NCBI GenBank assembly: GCA_009774245.1
Contig: VSNM01000033.1
Span: 1 to 58,882, forward strand
DNA from: Lachnospiraceae bacterium
Lineage (GTDB): Bacteria > Bacillota > Clostridia > Lachnospirales > Lachnospiraceae
DNA: 58,882 bases
Direction of reading: 5' to 3'
Of the stretch, positions 43,585 through 51,751 are shown piece after piece. The notes below the pieces were generated by a model. The model ran no database searches. It was not told the origin of the DNA and worked only from the letters and a program-made list of their open reading frames with translations. The translations under genes and the position numbers were made by a program. Positions within the stretch are counted from its first letter, which is position 1, and each line of letters begins with the position of its first letter.

Positions 43585-43791
43585 TCATGAGGTTTCCACG
43601 TCCAGAATTTTTTCGAAATAGCCGTGTCTTGCTGATTTCACCAGATTTCTGATCTCATGCCTGCTCTCTTTGACAATAATCTTCTTGCCATCAGTTAACG
43701 TAATAACCGTATCCGGCGTTTCCTCCACCGTCTCGATCAGACTTGTGTTGACCAGAAGCTTTGTCCCGTTAATCTTTGTCACCTCTATCAT
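43585..43791 (-). CDS. flbD: FlbD family protein
   Basis: A 68-residue protein matching the Firmicutes/spirochaete FlbD family (MIEVTKINGTKLLVNTSLIE, then TVITLTDGKKIIVKES). It is normally found between flgE and motA; here flgE is missing and a glycosyltransferase lies upstream instead. Function is unclear. Confidence 0.9.
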   Translation of the reverse strand: MIEVTKINGTKLLVNTSLIETVEETPDTVITLTDGKKIIVKESRHEIRNLVKSARHGYFEKILDVETS

Positions 43792-43799
43792 AACTGACT

Positions 43800-44900
43800 C
43801 TATACCTCCTTTCCGGCAAATGTGATCTGTTTCCCATGCAGTCTTCCAAATTCCGCCAGTTTATTCTGATATATTTCCATTTTGTCCGTCTGCCCTGCTT
43901 CATTATAAATCGCAAATATTCTCGCATAGGCATCAAAGACATTCTCTCCAAGCTGCTCAAAATCCGCTTCGTCCGTGATACCGGTCAGAAATCCGATCGC
44001 AGCCGCATCATCCTGACACATATGCGCGGCTTTGCCAAAAAGATATCGAAGCTTTGTCGTCTTTAGGTACTCCCTGTTCATGTCAAGCAGCCTGTACGCG
44101 TCAGCCGGATTCCCGATCTTGATCAGACAGTCCGCATAGGATTCCAGACAGGCGCTCAAAAACTTTTTCTCGGGATTGCGGTTGATTTCCAGACACATAT
44201 CATACGCCTCGACCGCCTTCTCATAATTTTCAAGCACATTGTAGGATTGTCCGATCTGAAAATAGATATAATCGTCCATCCCTTCCGTTTCACCTATGGA
44301 ATTTAATAAAAGTTTTAGATTTCTCTCCTGTTTTTTCGCCATCTCCTGCCTGGGGATGTCATAGCCATAATGTTTGATAATGACTGGCAGATGAAACGAC
44401 TCCAGCGTCATCTCATCATAATTGTCTGACTTTCTGGGTGTGATCTGCTCATGAATCCGAAATCGGTACTCATAATAATTTCTGTTATAAAACCGGGGCA
44501 CCTCGTCAATCTGAATGCTTTCCTTTGGGACACCGCCCTCCACTGTCGTGTAGACATTCCTGATCTGTGCGACTCCGACATTTTTGGGATATTTCTGCAT
44601 ACAGGTGCGAAGCTTTGCCACATCGATCTCCTGCACAAGCTCGTCACAGTCCAATATCAGAATCCAGTTGTTTGACGCCCTAGACACTGCAAAATTCCTT
44701 GCCGCACTGAAATCATCACACCACGCAAAGTCAAACAGCCTGTCCGTATACTTTGCCGCGAGCTCCCTTGTCCTGTCTGTGGAACCTGTGTCCACCACCA
44801 CGATTTCCATATCGTACCGCAGCAGCCTCCTGAGACACTGCTCTATGTACTGCTCCTCATTCTTTGCGATCAGACACACGCTGACCAGTAATCTTGCCAT
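43800..44900 (-). CDS. Family 2 glycosyltransferase with TPR-like C-terminus
   Basis: A 366-residue cytosolic protein. The N-terminal GT-A domain (about 1-210) begins VSVCLIAKNEEQYIEQCL and has VVVDTGSTDRTRE and the DxD-like metal site LDCDELVQ. The rest is helical, TPR-like (YIYFQIGQSYNVLENYEKAVEAYDMCLEIN is split over one repeat). This type acts on protein or peptide acceptors in several systems. Placed 8 bp before flbD, it could glycosylate flagellin or another motility protein; that is inference. Confidence 0.85.
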   Translation of the reverse strand: MARLLVSVCLIAKNEEQYIEQCLRRLLRYDMEIVVVDTGSTDRTRELAAKYTDRLFDFAWCDDFSAARNFAVSRASNNWILILDCDELVQEIDVAKLRTCMQKYPKNVGVAQIRNVYTTVEGGVPKESIQIDEVPRFYNRNYYEYRFRIHEQITPRKSDNYDEMTLESFHLPVIIKHYGYDIPRQEMAKKQERNLKLLLNSIGETEGMDDYIYFQIGQSYNVLENYEKAVEAYDMCLEINRNPEKKFLSACLESYADCLIKIGNPADAYRLLDMNREYLKTTKLRYLFGKAAHMCQDDAAAIGFLTGITDEADFEQLGENVFDAYARIFAIYNEAGQTDKMEIYQNKLAEFGRLHGKQITFAGKEV

Positions 44901-44925
44901 AAATATTCGCTACTTCCTCTCTGTT

Positions 44926-45336
44926 TTATTCCCTGTATGGTATCAGTTTCCTAAATTCCAGCACTTTGACGATCGTCTCCCCCTGATCTTCGAGCTTCCT
45001 GATCTGATGCTTGAACTTGTAAAAGCCGCTCGCCGTCTCGCCGGATAAAACGCGCACATCCGCGTCCAGCTTTTCATAATGATCCTGAAGCTTGTCGAGC
45101 TTCGAGTCTATCATGCCCAGCCTGGTGTTCACCTTGTCAAGCTCAGCCTCCCTGATGATCGTCTCCATATCTGTCATCCTTGCATCGAGCTTCTCCACTG
45201 CTGTCTCAAGCCCTGTCACCCTCGCGTCGAGTTTCCCCACTGCTGCCTCAAGTCCTGTCACCCTCGCGTCAATGTCATCAAGCTTCGTATTGATCTTGGC
45301 AAACTCTGCTAAGATCAGCTTCATATTCTCATCCAT
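44926..45336 (-). CDS. Coiled-coil protein with 14-residue repeats
   Basis: A 136-residue, fully helical protein. Residues 22-63 contain three near-identical 14-residue units (LDARVTGLEAAVGK, LDARVTGLETAVEK, LDARMTDMETIIRE), i.e. two heptads each, and the coiled coil continues to about 110. The ATG at 45336 has AAGGAG 6 bases upstream. It heads the same-strand run into the motility operon. I cannot assign a function; a scaffold or fibre role is possible. Confidence 0.65.
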   Translation of the reverse strand: MDENMKLILAEFAKINTKLDDIDARVTGLEAAVGKLDARVTGLETAVEKLDARMTDMETIIREAELDKVNTRLGMIDSKLDKLQDHYEKLDADVRVLSGETASGFYKFKHQIRKLEDQGETIVKVLEFRKLIPYRE

Positions 45337-45474
45337 ACAGTTCTCCTTATCCTCCAATGCGCTCTCCCTCGCCTACTCCTACCCGATACCGGCCTCCGCC
45401 GTCGCCAGTGTCCCAATACCTCCTATGGTAGGGGAATGGCCTTCTCCACTGAAAATTTCATACCCATGCTTGAT

Positions 45475-45483
45475 AGTATACCA
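45475..45483 (-). promoter_or_regulatory. Extended -10 promoter upstream of the coiled-coil gene
   Basis: The minus strand reads TGGTATACT, a TGn-extended -10 with five of six -10 bases. The -35 region (TTTTCA, 17 bases away) is poor. It is the only good promoter-like site before the coiled-coil, glycosyltransferase and flbD genes. Confidence 0.45.
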
Positions 45484-45534
45484 TATATTTTATGCCGTGA
45501 AAAGACAAACAGCACAAAAAACAGATGAAGTTTG

Positions 45535-45684
45535 GTGAAACCGTTACTGTTCACTTCGTTCCCAGTAACAGGTAAAAATCCATGCAGAATTTGCTTCGCA
45601 AATGGATTTTTACTTGCTGCCTAAACGTTTTCTCACGGACTTAGCAGTAAATGCTAAGTCCTGTGTGAACAGTAACGTGAAACC
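45535..45684. mobile_element. 134-bp MITE-like element with 8-bp target duplication
   Basis: Perfect 12-bp terminal inverted repeats, GTTACTGTTCAC (45543-45554) and its complement (45665-45676), are flanked by an exact 8-bp direct repeat GTGAAACC (45535-45542 and 45677-45684). Inside are two perfect hairpins: 12 bp (45572-45583 with 45602-45613) and 9 bp (45638-45646 with 45652-45660). There is no ORF. This is the signature of a transposed non-autonomous element. Confidence 0.85.
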
Positions 45685-45730
45685 ATACATTTATCAGTTT
45701 ATGATAGTTTTGTCAACTTTAGGGATATCA

Positions 45731-45772
45731 AAAAGGGATATTGAAGAAACCATACTCCTTCAATACCCCTTA
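45731..45772 (-). terminator. tpiA terminator
   Basis: TATTGAAG/CTTCAATA (8 bp) extended by AAGGG/CCCTT forms a stem around an 11-nt loop, followed by T's on the minus strand. It lies 43 bp after the tpiA stop. Confidence 0.8.
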
Positions 45773-45814
45773 TTTCAGGCATTTTCCAACTATCAGATTT
45801 TTGCCGTTTTCCTA

Positions 45815-46564
45815 TTATTTATAGTTGACGATCTTTCCAAAATCAGCCTTGAGGCTTGCGCCGCCTACCAGTCCGCCATCGATGTCGGGCTGCGCGAACA
45901 ACTCAGCCGCGTTGCCTGCGTTTACGGAGCCGCCGTACTGGATGCGCACTGCCTCTGCGGTTGCTGCATCATATATCTCAGCGATGCAGTCACGGATGCC
46001 CTTGCAGACCTCCTGCGCCTGCTCTGTTGTCGCCGTCTTGCCCGTGCCGATCGCCCAGATCGGCTCATAAGCGATCACAAGTTTCTTCACCTGATCTGCT
46101 GTGATGCCTACCAGATCTGACTTGATCTGCAGTCTGATCCAGTCCATCGTAACGCCCATCTCTCTCTGCTCCAGAGACTCGCCGCAGCAAAGGATTGGTG
46201 TCAAACCATGCTCAAATGCCTTGGCAACCTTCTTGTTGAGGAAAGCATCATCCTCCTTGAAGTAGTCGCGGCGCTCAGAGTGTCCAATAATCACATACTT
46301 AATCCCTGCATCCACCAACATTCCTGGCGCGATCTCGCCCGTGTAAGCGCCCTTTTCCTCGATGTACATATTCTCAGCGCCAACTTCTACATTTGTGCCC
46401 TTCACAGCCTCCACAACTGGTACAATATCGATTGCAGGCACACAATATACTACATCAACATCATCAGACTTTACTAAATCCTTTAGCTCGCCAACCAGCT
46501 TCACAGCCTCACTTGGAGTCATATTCATCTTCCAGTTGCCGGCTACAATCTTTCTTCTCGCCAT
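45815..46564 (-). CDS. tpiA: Triosephosphate isomerase
   Basis: A 249-residue glycolytic enzyme that interconverts dihydroxyacetone phosphate and glyceraldehyde 3-phosphate. Signatures: GNWKMN (catalytic Lys), IIGHSERR (catalytic His), VIAYEPIWAIGTGKTATTEQ (catalytic Glu and loop 6) and the phosphate-binding GGSVNAGNA and GLVGGASL. It follows pgk by 82 bp. Confidence 0.98.
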   Translation of the reverse strand: MARRKIVAGNWKMNMTPSEAVKLVGELKDLVKSDDVDVVYCVPAIDIVPVVEAVKGTNVEVGAENMYIEEKGAYTGEIAPGMLVDAGIKYVIIGHSERRDYFKEDDAFLNKKVAKAFEHGLTPILCCGESLEQREMGVTMDWIRLQIKSDLVGITADQVKKLVIAYEPIWAIGTGKTATTEQAQEVCKGIRDCIAEIYDAATAEAVRIQYGGSVNAGNAAELFAQPDIDGGLVGGASLKADFGKIVNYK

Positions 46565-46602
46565 TTTATTTATTCTCCTTAAACCACTTTATAGTTATTG
46601 CG

Positions 46603-46641
46603 CAAATCTCGGGGGAGCGTCCTCTGCTCCCCTTAGATTTG
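46603..46641. promoter_or_regulatory. Stem-loop in the pgk-tpiA spacer
   Basis: CAAATCT-2-GGGGAGC pairs with GCTCCCC-2-AGATTTG around a 7-nt loop. No U-run follows, so it more likely protects or processes the mRNA between pgk and tpiA than ends it. Confidence 0.5.
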
Positions 46642-46646
46642 GTTAG

Positions 46647-47870
46647 TTATTTGTCATCCGCCGCAACAACGCCCGGAAGCTCTTTACCCTCCAGGAACTC
46701 AAGGGAAGCGCCGCCGCCTGTAGAGATGTGGCTCATCTTGTCGGCAAAACCTAACTGATTTACTGCCGCTGCAGAATCGCCGCCGCCGATGATCGTGGTA
46801 GCCTCTGTCTCAGCCAATGCCTTTGCCACAGCAATTGTTCCTTTTGCAAGTGTCGGATTCTCAAATACACCCATAGGCCCGTTCCATACAACTGTCTTTG
46901 CTGACTTCACTGCATCTGCAAAAAGCTCTGCTGTCTTTGTTCCGATGTCAAGCCCTTCCTTGCCCGCCGGGATCTTATCCGCATCAACGACCTCTACCGC
47001 GATATCTGCATCGATCGGATTCGGGAAACCGTCTGCGATCGTGGTATCAATCGGAAGCAGGAGCTTCTTGCCGAGCTTCTCAGCCTTTGCCATCATTTCC
47101 TTGCAGTAGTCAAGCTTCTCATCATCCACGAGGGAATTTCCGATCTCATATCCCTTTGCCTTCAGGAATGTGAACGCCATACCGCCGCCGATAATCAGTG
47201 TATCGCATTTCTCCAACAGATTATTGATTACATTCAGCTTGTCCGCAACCTTAGCTCCGCCAAGGATTGCCACGAACGGTCTCACCGGATTCTCCACTGC
47301 ATTTCCGAGGAAATCGATCTCCTTCTGCATCAAATAGCCAACTGCATTCTCTCCGCCCTTTGCCGTGATAAACTTTGTAACGCCCTCCACAGAAGCATGC
47401 GCTCTGTGCGAAGAACCAAATGCGTCGCATACATACAGATCTGCCAGGTCTGCCAATTCTTTGCTGAACTCCTCGCCGTTCTTAGTCTCTTCCTTGCCGC
47501 GGAAACGTGTATTCTGCAGTAAGATAACATCGCCCTCATTCATCGCCTCCACGGCCGCAGTCGTGTCTGCGCCTGTCACATTGTAATCCGCGATGAATTT
47601 CACTTCCTTGCCGAGCTTCTCAGAGAGCCTCTTTGCAACCGGAGCTAAGGACTCGCCTTCGTTTGGTCCGTTTTTCACTTTTCCTAAGTGAGAGCAGAGA
47701 ATCACCTTTCCACCGTCCTTGATCAGTTTGTTGATCGTAGGAAGTGCAGCCACGATACGTGTCTCATCTGTGATCTGACCATCCTTGAGAGGAACATTAA
47801 AATCGCATCTCACGAGTACTCTTTTGCCCTTTGCATTGATATCATCTACTGATTTCTTGTTTAATCCCAT
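46647..47870 (-). CDS. pgk: Phosphoglycerate kinase
   Basis: A 407-residue glycolytic kinase that makes ATP from 1,3-bisphosphoglycerate. Signatures: VLVRCDFNVPLKDG, CSHLGK, the AHASVEG region, VAILGGAKVADKL, IIGGGMAFTFLKA, VWNGPMGVFE and IGGGDSAAAV. The ATG at 47870 has AGGAG 8 bases upstream; an open extension upstream to 48002 runs through a repeat element and a terminator and is rejected. It lies 277 bp after gap, beyond a terminator, so it probably has its own promoter. Confidence 0.98.
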   Translation of the reverse strand: MGLNKKSVDDINAKGKRVLVRCDFNVPLKDGQITDETRIVAALPTINKLIKDGGKVILCSHLGKVKNGPNEGESLAPVAKRLSEKLGKEVKFIADYNVTGADTTAAVEAMNEGDVILLQNTRFRGKEETKNGEEFSKELADLADLYVCDAFGSSHRAHASVEGVTKFITAKGGENAVGYLMQKEIDFLGNAVENPVRPFVAILGGAKVADKLNVINNLLEKCDTLIIGGGMAFTFLKAKGYEIGNSLVDDEKLDYCKEMMAKAEKLGKKLLLPIDTTIADGFPNPIDADIAVEVVDADKIPAGKEGLDIGTKTAELFADAVKSAKTVVWNGPMGVFENPTLAKGTIAVAKALAETEATTIIGGGDSAAAVNQLGFADKMSHISTGGGASLEFLEGKELPGVVAADDK

Positions 47871-47900
47871 TTTACCATTCTCCTTTTCATTTTTGATCAA

Positions 47901-48015
47901 TCGAGTAGGGGAATGACTTTCTCCACCACTCGCCGCGCCCCATACGCCGCCTTTGGATATTCCTCTGTATGAGGCTGCGCATCGAAAAAAGGTCCGGTCC
48001 ATAAGACCGGACCTT
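47901..48015 (+). repeat. Copy D of the dispersed structured element
   Basis: Hairpin 1 is like copy A (CGAGTAGGGGA to CACTCG, 47902-47932). Then come an outer stem around CATAC/GTATG (47941-47945, 47967-47971), TATTCCTC in place of ATTTCCTT, TGCGCAT (47976-47982) in place of GTGTGCAT, and the final hairpin (47989-48015). It is a more diverged copy, in the gap-pgk spacer, opposite in strand to both genes. Confidence 0.6.
47989..48015 (-). terminator. gap terminator
   Basis: A perfect 11-bp stem AAGGTCCGGTC/GACCGGACCTT with a 5-nt loop is followed on the minus strand by TTTTTT. It lies after the three gap 3'-end repeats. Confidence 0.9.
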
Positions 48016-48030
48016 GATAGGTCTTTTTAT

Positions 48031-48180
48031 TAGACAATTTTGTTGATTTAAGCTAACTCTGAGAAGTACTTGATTGTCCGAGGACAATCTTGCCACATTA
48101 TGCCAGCTCAGAAAAGTACTTGATTGTCCGAGGACAATCTCATGAATTTATGCTAATTCTGAGAAGTACTTGATTGTCCT
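48031..48180 (-). repeat. Three 50-bp tandem copies of the gap 3' end
   Basis: The final 11 codons of gap (RTIKYFSELA and stop) occur at 48148-48180 (in gene), 48098-48130 and 48048-48080, an exact 50-bp period. All nucleotide differences between copies are synonymous. Each unit is bounded by GGACAATC and its complement, so each can fold into a hairpin. Confidence 0.92.
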
Positions 48181-49164
48181 TACCATCTGAGATGTGTAGC
48201 TGTTCTCATTGTCATACCAAGAAACAACCTGTACCTCATACTGGTCATCAGAAATCTTGTTCACCATTGTCTGTGTCGCATCAAACAGGGAACCAAATCT
48301 CATTCCGATCACATCAGAAGAAACGATCTCGTCCTCGTTGTATCCAAAGGACTCGTTTGCCGCTGCCTTCATCGCTGCATTGATGCCCTCTTTTGTCACG
48401 TCAGCCTTGTTTACTACTGCTGTCAGAATTGTAGTAGAACCTGTCGGTGTCGGAACACGCTGTGCAGAACCGATCAGCTTGCCGTTTAACTCAGGAATAA
48501 CTAAGCCGATTGCCTTTGCTGCGCCTGTGCTGTTCGGAACGATATTCACTGCCGCTGCTCTGGAGCGTCTCAGATCACCCTTTCTCTGCGGTCCGTCAAG
48601 AGTCATCTGATCACCTGTGTAAGCATGGATTGTCACCATGATACCAGACTGGATCGGCGCATACTTGTTCAATGCGTCTGCCATCGGTGCAAGACAGTTT
48701 GTCGTGCAGGATGCAGCAGAGATAATTGTGTCAGATGCCTTCAATGTCGTATGGTTCGTATTGTAAACGATTGTAGGAAGATCATTTCCAGCCGGAGCAG
48801 AGATAACAACCTTGCGAGCGCCGGCATTGATGTGTGCCTGAGCCTTTTCCTTGCTTGTGTAGAAGCCTGAGCACTCTAACACAACGTCAACCTTCAAATC
48901 TCCCCAAGGGCAGTTGTTTGCGTCGGGGAATGCATAGATTTTGATCTCCTTGCCATCTACAGTGATGGAATCCTCACCTGCGGAAACCTTGTCCGCCAGC
49001 TCATATTTGCCCTGTGAAGAATCATACTTTAACAGGTGTGCGAGCATCTTGGGGCTTGTCAGGTCATTGATTGCCACTACCTCATATCCCTCTGCGTTGA
49101 ACATCTGTCTGAATGCAAGACGGCCGATACGGCCAAAACCATTAATTGCTACTCTTACTGCCAT
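48148..49164 (-). CDS. gap: Glyceraldehyde-3-phosphate dehydrogenase
   Basis: A 338-residue NAD-dependent GAPDH that makes 1,3-bisphosphoglycerate. The NAD fold begins VAINGFGRIGRLAFRQM; the catalytic Cys is in SAASCTTNCLAP; RVPTPTGS and the C-terminal SWYDNENSYTSQMVRTIKYFSEL are conserved. AGGAGG precedes the ATG. Transcription likely starts near 49413 from a promoter at 49420-49448, giving a 250-base leader that contains an inverted-repeat element. Confidence 0.98.
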   Translation of the reverse strand: MAVRVAINGFGRIGRLAFRQMFNAEGYEVVAINDLTSPKMLAHLLKYDSSQGKYELADKVSAGEDSITVDGKEIKIYAFPDANNCPWGDLKVDVVLECSGFYTSKEKAQAHINAGARKVVISAPAGNDLPTIVYNTNHTTLKASDTIISAASCTTNCLAPMADALNKYAPIQSGIMVTIHAYTGDQMTLDGPQRKGDLRRSRAAAVNIVPNSTGAAKAIGLVIPELNGKLIGSAQRVPTPTGSTTILTAVVNKADVTKEGINAAMKAAANESFGYNEDEIVSSDVIGMRFGSLFDATQTMVNKISDDQYEVQVVSWYDNENSYTSQMVRTIKYFSELA

Positions 49165-49251
49165 GTCATTTTCCTCCTAAAATAGATAATATTTATTTTA
49201 TCATCTTATTTTGTCAACAATTTACATCGATACGCTTCCGTCCAGAATCCT

Positions 49252-49413
49252 TTAGGAACTGTAGAAAAATAAGTGACACATCTTGCTTGTCTATTTCTCC
49301 AATCTTGCAGGAAAAAAAGCCTCGCCGTAGCCCGCTACGCCTACGTTTTTTCTCCTACAATCTTGAAGAAATATCCTGCGCAATCTGAGCACTTATTTTC
49401 CTACAATTCCTTA
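49252..49413. mobile_element. 162-bp inverted-repeat element in the gap leader
   Basis: The end arms (49252-49275 and 49390-49413) match at 21 of 24 bases as inverted repeats (TAGGAACTGTAG...ATAAGTG). The inside holds CGTAG-4-CTACG and AT-rich flanking pairs. No target duplication or ORF is seen. It is a MITE-like or structured leader element. Confidence 0.6.
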
Positions 49414-49419
49414 GCAATT

Positions 49420-49448
49420 TTTATACATATAAAATGTCGAAAAAACAA
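49420..49448 (-). promoter_or_regulatory. Candidate gap promoter
   Basis: The minus strand has TTGTTT (49443-49448), a 17-base spacer and TATAAA (49420-49425). The rest of the 548-bp spacer towards 49712 is AT-rich; it should hold the promoter of the plus-strand PHP gene, but I see no clear one. Confidence 0.5.
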
Positions 49449-49712
49449 GACAATTCGGCATTTTGTGTAAAATGATTGACAAAATTTTATCAACAAAACC
49501 ATTTTACCTAATTATGGCATAAAATTCAAGACATATTTTCAAAAAAACAAAAAAACTTAAATAAAAAAAATATAAACACACTTTTAGATATTATTTTTGA
49601 TCAATTTGTGCTAGACTAATGGATAGTTTTTGATTAATGAGTTATTTCTGAAACAGTTCTTTAGCGAACAAGCGATCTATAACTGTAAATCTAACAAAAG
49701 GAGAATTTTCAT

Positions 49713-50528
49713 ATGGCAATAAAAGCTGATTTTCATATGCACACAAGTTTTTCGGGGGACAGTAGCGCCCCGATGGAAACGATGATACAGAAGGCAGTCT
49801 CGCTCGGATTGACGCATATCTGCATCACAGAGCACTATGATCCGGATTATGCGTATGCGCCTGGCGAGGAGGGCATGTTTGAACTGAACACGGACTCTTA
49901 TCTGTATGAGCTCTTAAAGCTCAGGGAAAAATATAAGAACCAGATCTCGGTCGGATTTGGCGTGGAGCTCGGCTTACAGCCTCATTTAAAACGCCAGCTC
50001 GCCGTGTATTCCAAATCGCACGACTTTGATTTTATCATCGGCTCATCGCACATCTGCAACCGCCGCGATCCTTACTACCCCGCCTTTTTCGAGGGACGCA
50101 GCGAAGACGAGGCGCATCATGAGTATTTTGAAGCTGTTCTGGAATGCGTGAAGTCGCTTCCATATTTCGACGTGTATGGCCATCTCGACTACGTAGTCCG
50201 CTATGGTCCGACGAAAAACGCACAGTACACTTACGCAAAGCACGCGGATGTGTTTGACAAGATTCTGACATATCTGATCGAAAATGAAAAGAGTATCGAG
50301 CTCAACACGGGCGGTTTCCGCGCGGGGCTGGGACAGCCGAATCCATGCGTGGATATCCTAAAGCGGTATCGTGCGCTTGGCGGCGAGATCATCACGGTCG
50401 GCTCTGACGCCCACACGCCTGACGAGATCGCATCGCATTTTGACGAAGCCTGTGACATTTTGAAGACATGCGGCTTCCGATACTACTGTATCTTCCAGTC
50501 CCGTATGCCAGAATATTTTAAACTATAG
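49713..50528 (+). CDS. Histidinol-phosphatase, PHP family
   Basis: A 271-residue PHP-fold phosphatase like HisK/HisJ, which makes histidinol from histidinol phosphate. Metal-binding motifs: DFHMHTSFSGDSSAP, ITEHYDPD, FGVELGLQPH, IIGSSHI, YGHLDYVVRYG and VGSDAHTPDEI. AAAGGAG precedes the ATG. No other his gene is near, so the substrate is inferred from family only. Its last 11 bases overlap the 3' end of mnmA on the other strand. Confidence 0.85.
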   Translation: MAIKADFHMHTSFSGDSSAPMETMIQKAVSLGLTHICITEHYDPDYAYAPGEEGMFELNTDSYLYELLKLREKYKNQISVGFGVELGLQPHLKRQLAVYSKSHDFDFIIGSSHICNRRDPYYPAFFEGRSEDEAHHEYFEAVLECVKSLPYFDVYGHLDYVVRYGPTKNAQYTYAKHADVFDKILTYLIENEKSIELNTGGFRAGLGQPNPCVDILKRYRALGGEIITVGSDAHTPDEIASHFDEACDILKTCGFRYYCIFQSRMPEYFKL

Positions 50529-51597
50529 TCCCGCCGCCAAGGACATAATCGTCCTGGTAAAAAACGACGACCTGTCCGGGTGTCACAGCCCTGACAGGCT
50601 TTTTAAAACTGCATTTGACCTGTCCATTCTGCAGCTTCTCGATCACGCAGGACTCCCCTGCATGGGAGTAGCGAATCTTTGCCGTCACCTCCAACGGTTC
50701 TGTAATGTCCTCGACCGCCATGAAGTTCAAGTCGTCACACACGAGCGAATCCGCAAAGACATCCTCCGCCTCACCGATCACGACCTCATTCGTCTCCGGT
50801 CTGATCTTCGTCACAAACACGGGATGTCCCATCGACAGGTTCAATCCTTTGCGCTGTCCGACTGTATAATGAATAATCCCCCTGTGCCGTCCTATCACTT
50901 CACCCGCCGCATTGACAAAATTTCCAGCGGCCGGTATCTGATCGTCTCTCACTTCCCTCTGAATCACTGCCGCGTAATCATTGTCCGGCACAAAGCAAAT
51001 ATCCTGACTGTCCGGCTTTGCCGCGACGGGAAGGTCTAAGCTCTGCGCAAGCTCCCTGATTTCTTCCTTCTCATAATCCCCAACCGGCATCAGCGTATGC
51101 GCAAGCTGGGATTGTGTGAGACTGTAAAGGGCATACGTCTGGTCTTTTTTTGCCGTGACAGAATTGCGTATCGCATATCTTCCATTATCAAGCTGTATAA
51201 TGCGTGCGTAATGCCCCGTGGCGATATAATCCGCCCCAAGCTCCATGCTCCGCCGCAGGAGCGCCTCCCATTTCACATATCGGTTGCAGAGAATGCAGGG
51301 ATTGGGCGTTCTCCCGCGCAGATATTCGTCCACAAACGGATTGATCACGCAATCGCGAAACTCCCGCTTAAAATTCAGCACATAATAGGGAATGTCAAGC
51401 TTCGCCGCAACACGCCTTGCATCCTCCACGGCACTCAGTCCGCAGCAGCCGCCGTTTTCCTCCATCCGAGCCTGCTCCTCATCCTGCCAGATCTGCATGG
51501 TCACACCGATGACATCATAACCTTCTCTCTTTAACAGATATGCTGCCACTGACGAATCCACGCCGCCGGACATACCGACTACCACCTTTTTCCCCAT
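50518..51597 (-). CDS. mnmA: MnmA, tRNA 2-thiouridylase
   Basis: A 359-residue enzyme that puts sulfur at U34 of Glu, Gln and Lys tRNAs. Signatures: MSGGVDSSVAAYLL (PP-loop), the catalytic Cys in NPCILCNRYVKW, the second in DSQDICFVPDNDY, then THYTVGQRKGL-type IIHYTVGQRKGLNLSMG. The ATG at 51597 has GGGAG 5 bases upstream; the longer frame to 51789 has no family similarity. Confidence 0.97.
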   Translation of the reverse strand: MGKKVVVGMSGGVDSSVAAYLLKREGYDVIGVTMQIWQDEEQARMEENGGCCGLSAVEDARRVAAKLDIPYYVLNFKREFRDCVINPFVDEYLRGRTPNPCILCNRYVKWEALLRRSMELGADYIATGHYARIIQLDNGRYAIRNSVTAKKDQTYALYSLTQSQLAHTLMPVGDYEKEEIRELAQSLDLPVAAKPDSQDICFVPDNDYAAVIQREVRDDQIPAAGNFVNAAGEVIGRHRGIIHYTVGQRKGLNLSMGHPVFVTKIRPETNEVVIGEAEDVFADSLVCDDLNFMAVEDITEPLEVTAKIRYSHAGESCVIEKLQNGQVKCSFKKPVRAVTPGQVVVFYQDDYVLGGGTIV

Positions 51598-51722
51598 ATT
51601 GCTCCCTGCCTTTCGTTTCATCATAGTTTCTGTCTGATAATAGCATTCCTCATCACTGATTGTCAACAGTTCCAAATGCCTAATAATGCACTTAAGAATT
51701 AACTTAAATTTCAGGTAAATAA

Positions 51723-51751
51723 TTGATTTATTTAAGTTGATGTCATATAAT
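51723..51751 (+). promoter_or_regulatory. Promoter of the cotH operon
   Basis: TTGATT (51723-51728), a 17-base spacer and a perfect TATAAT (51746-51751), about 35 bases before the cotH ATG. Confidence 0.75.

Noticed and set aside
45543..45676. attC/integron cassette site or known riboswitch
   Set aside because: The folded element has no attC core sites, no integrase and no following ORF; the 8-bp duplication fits transposition better.
47871..48002. N-terminal extension of pgk
   Set aside because: It passes through repeat copy D and the gap terminator, has no ribosome site and no similarity to phosphoglycerate kinases.
48031..48180. CRISPR array
   Set aside because: Three 50-bp units looked like a short array, but the repeated part is the coding end of gap with synonymous changes, the 17-bp spacers are too short, and there are no cas genes.
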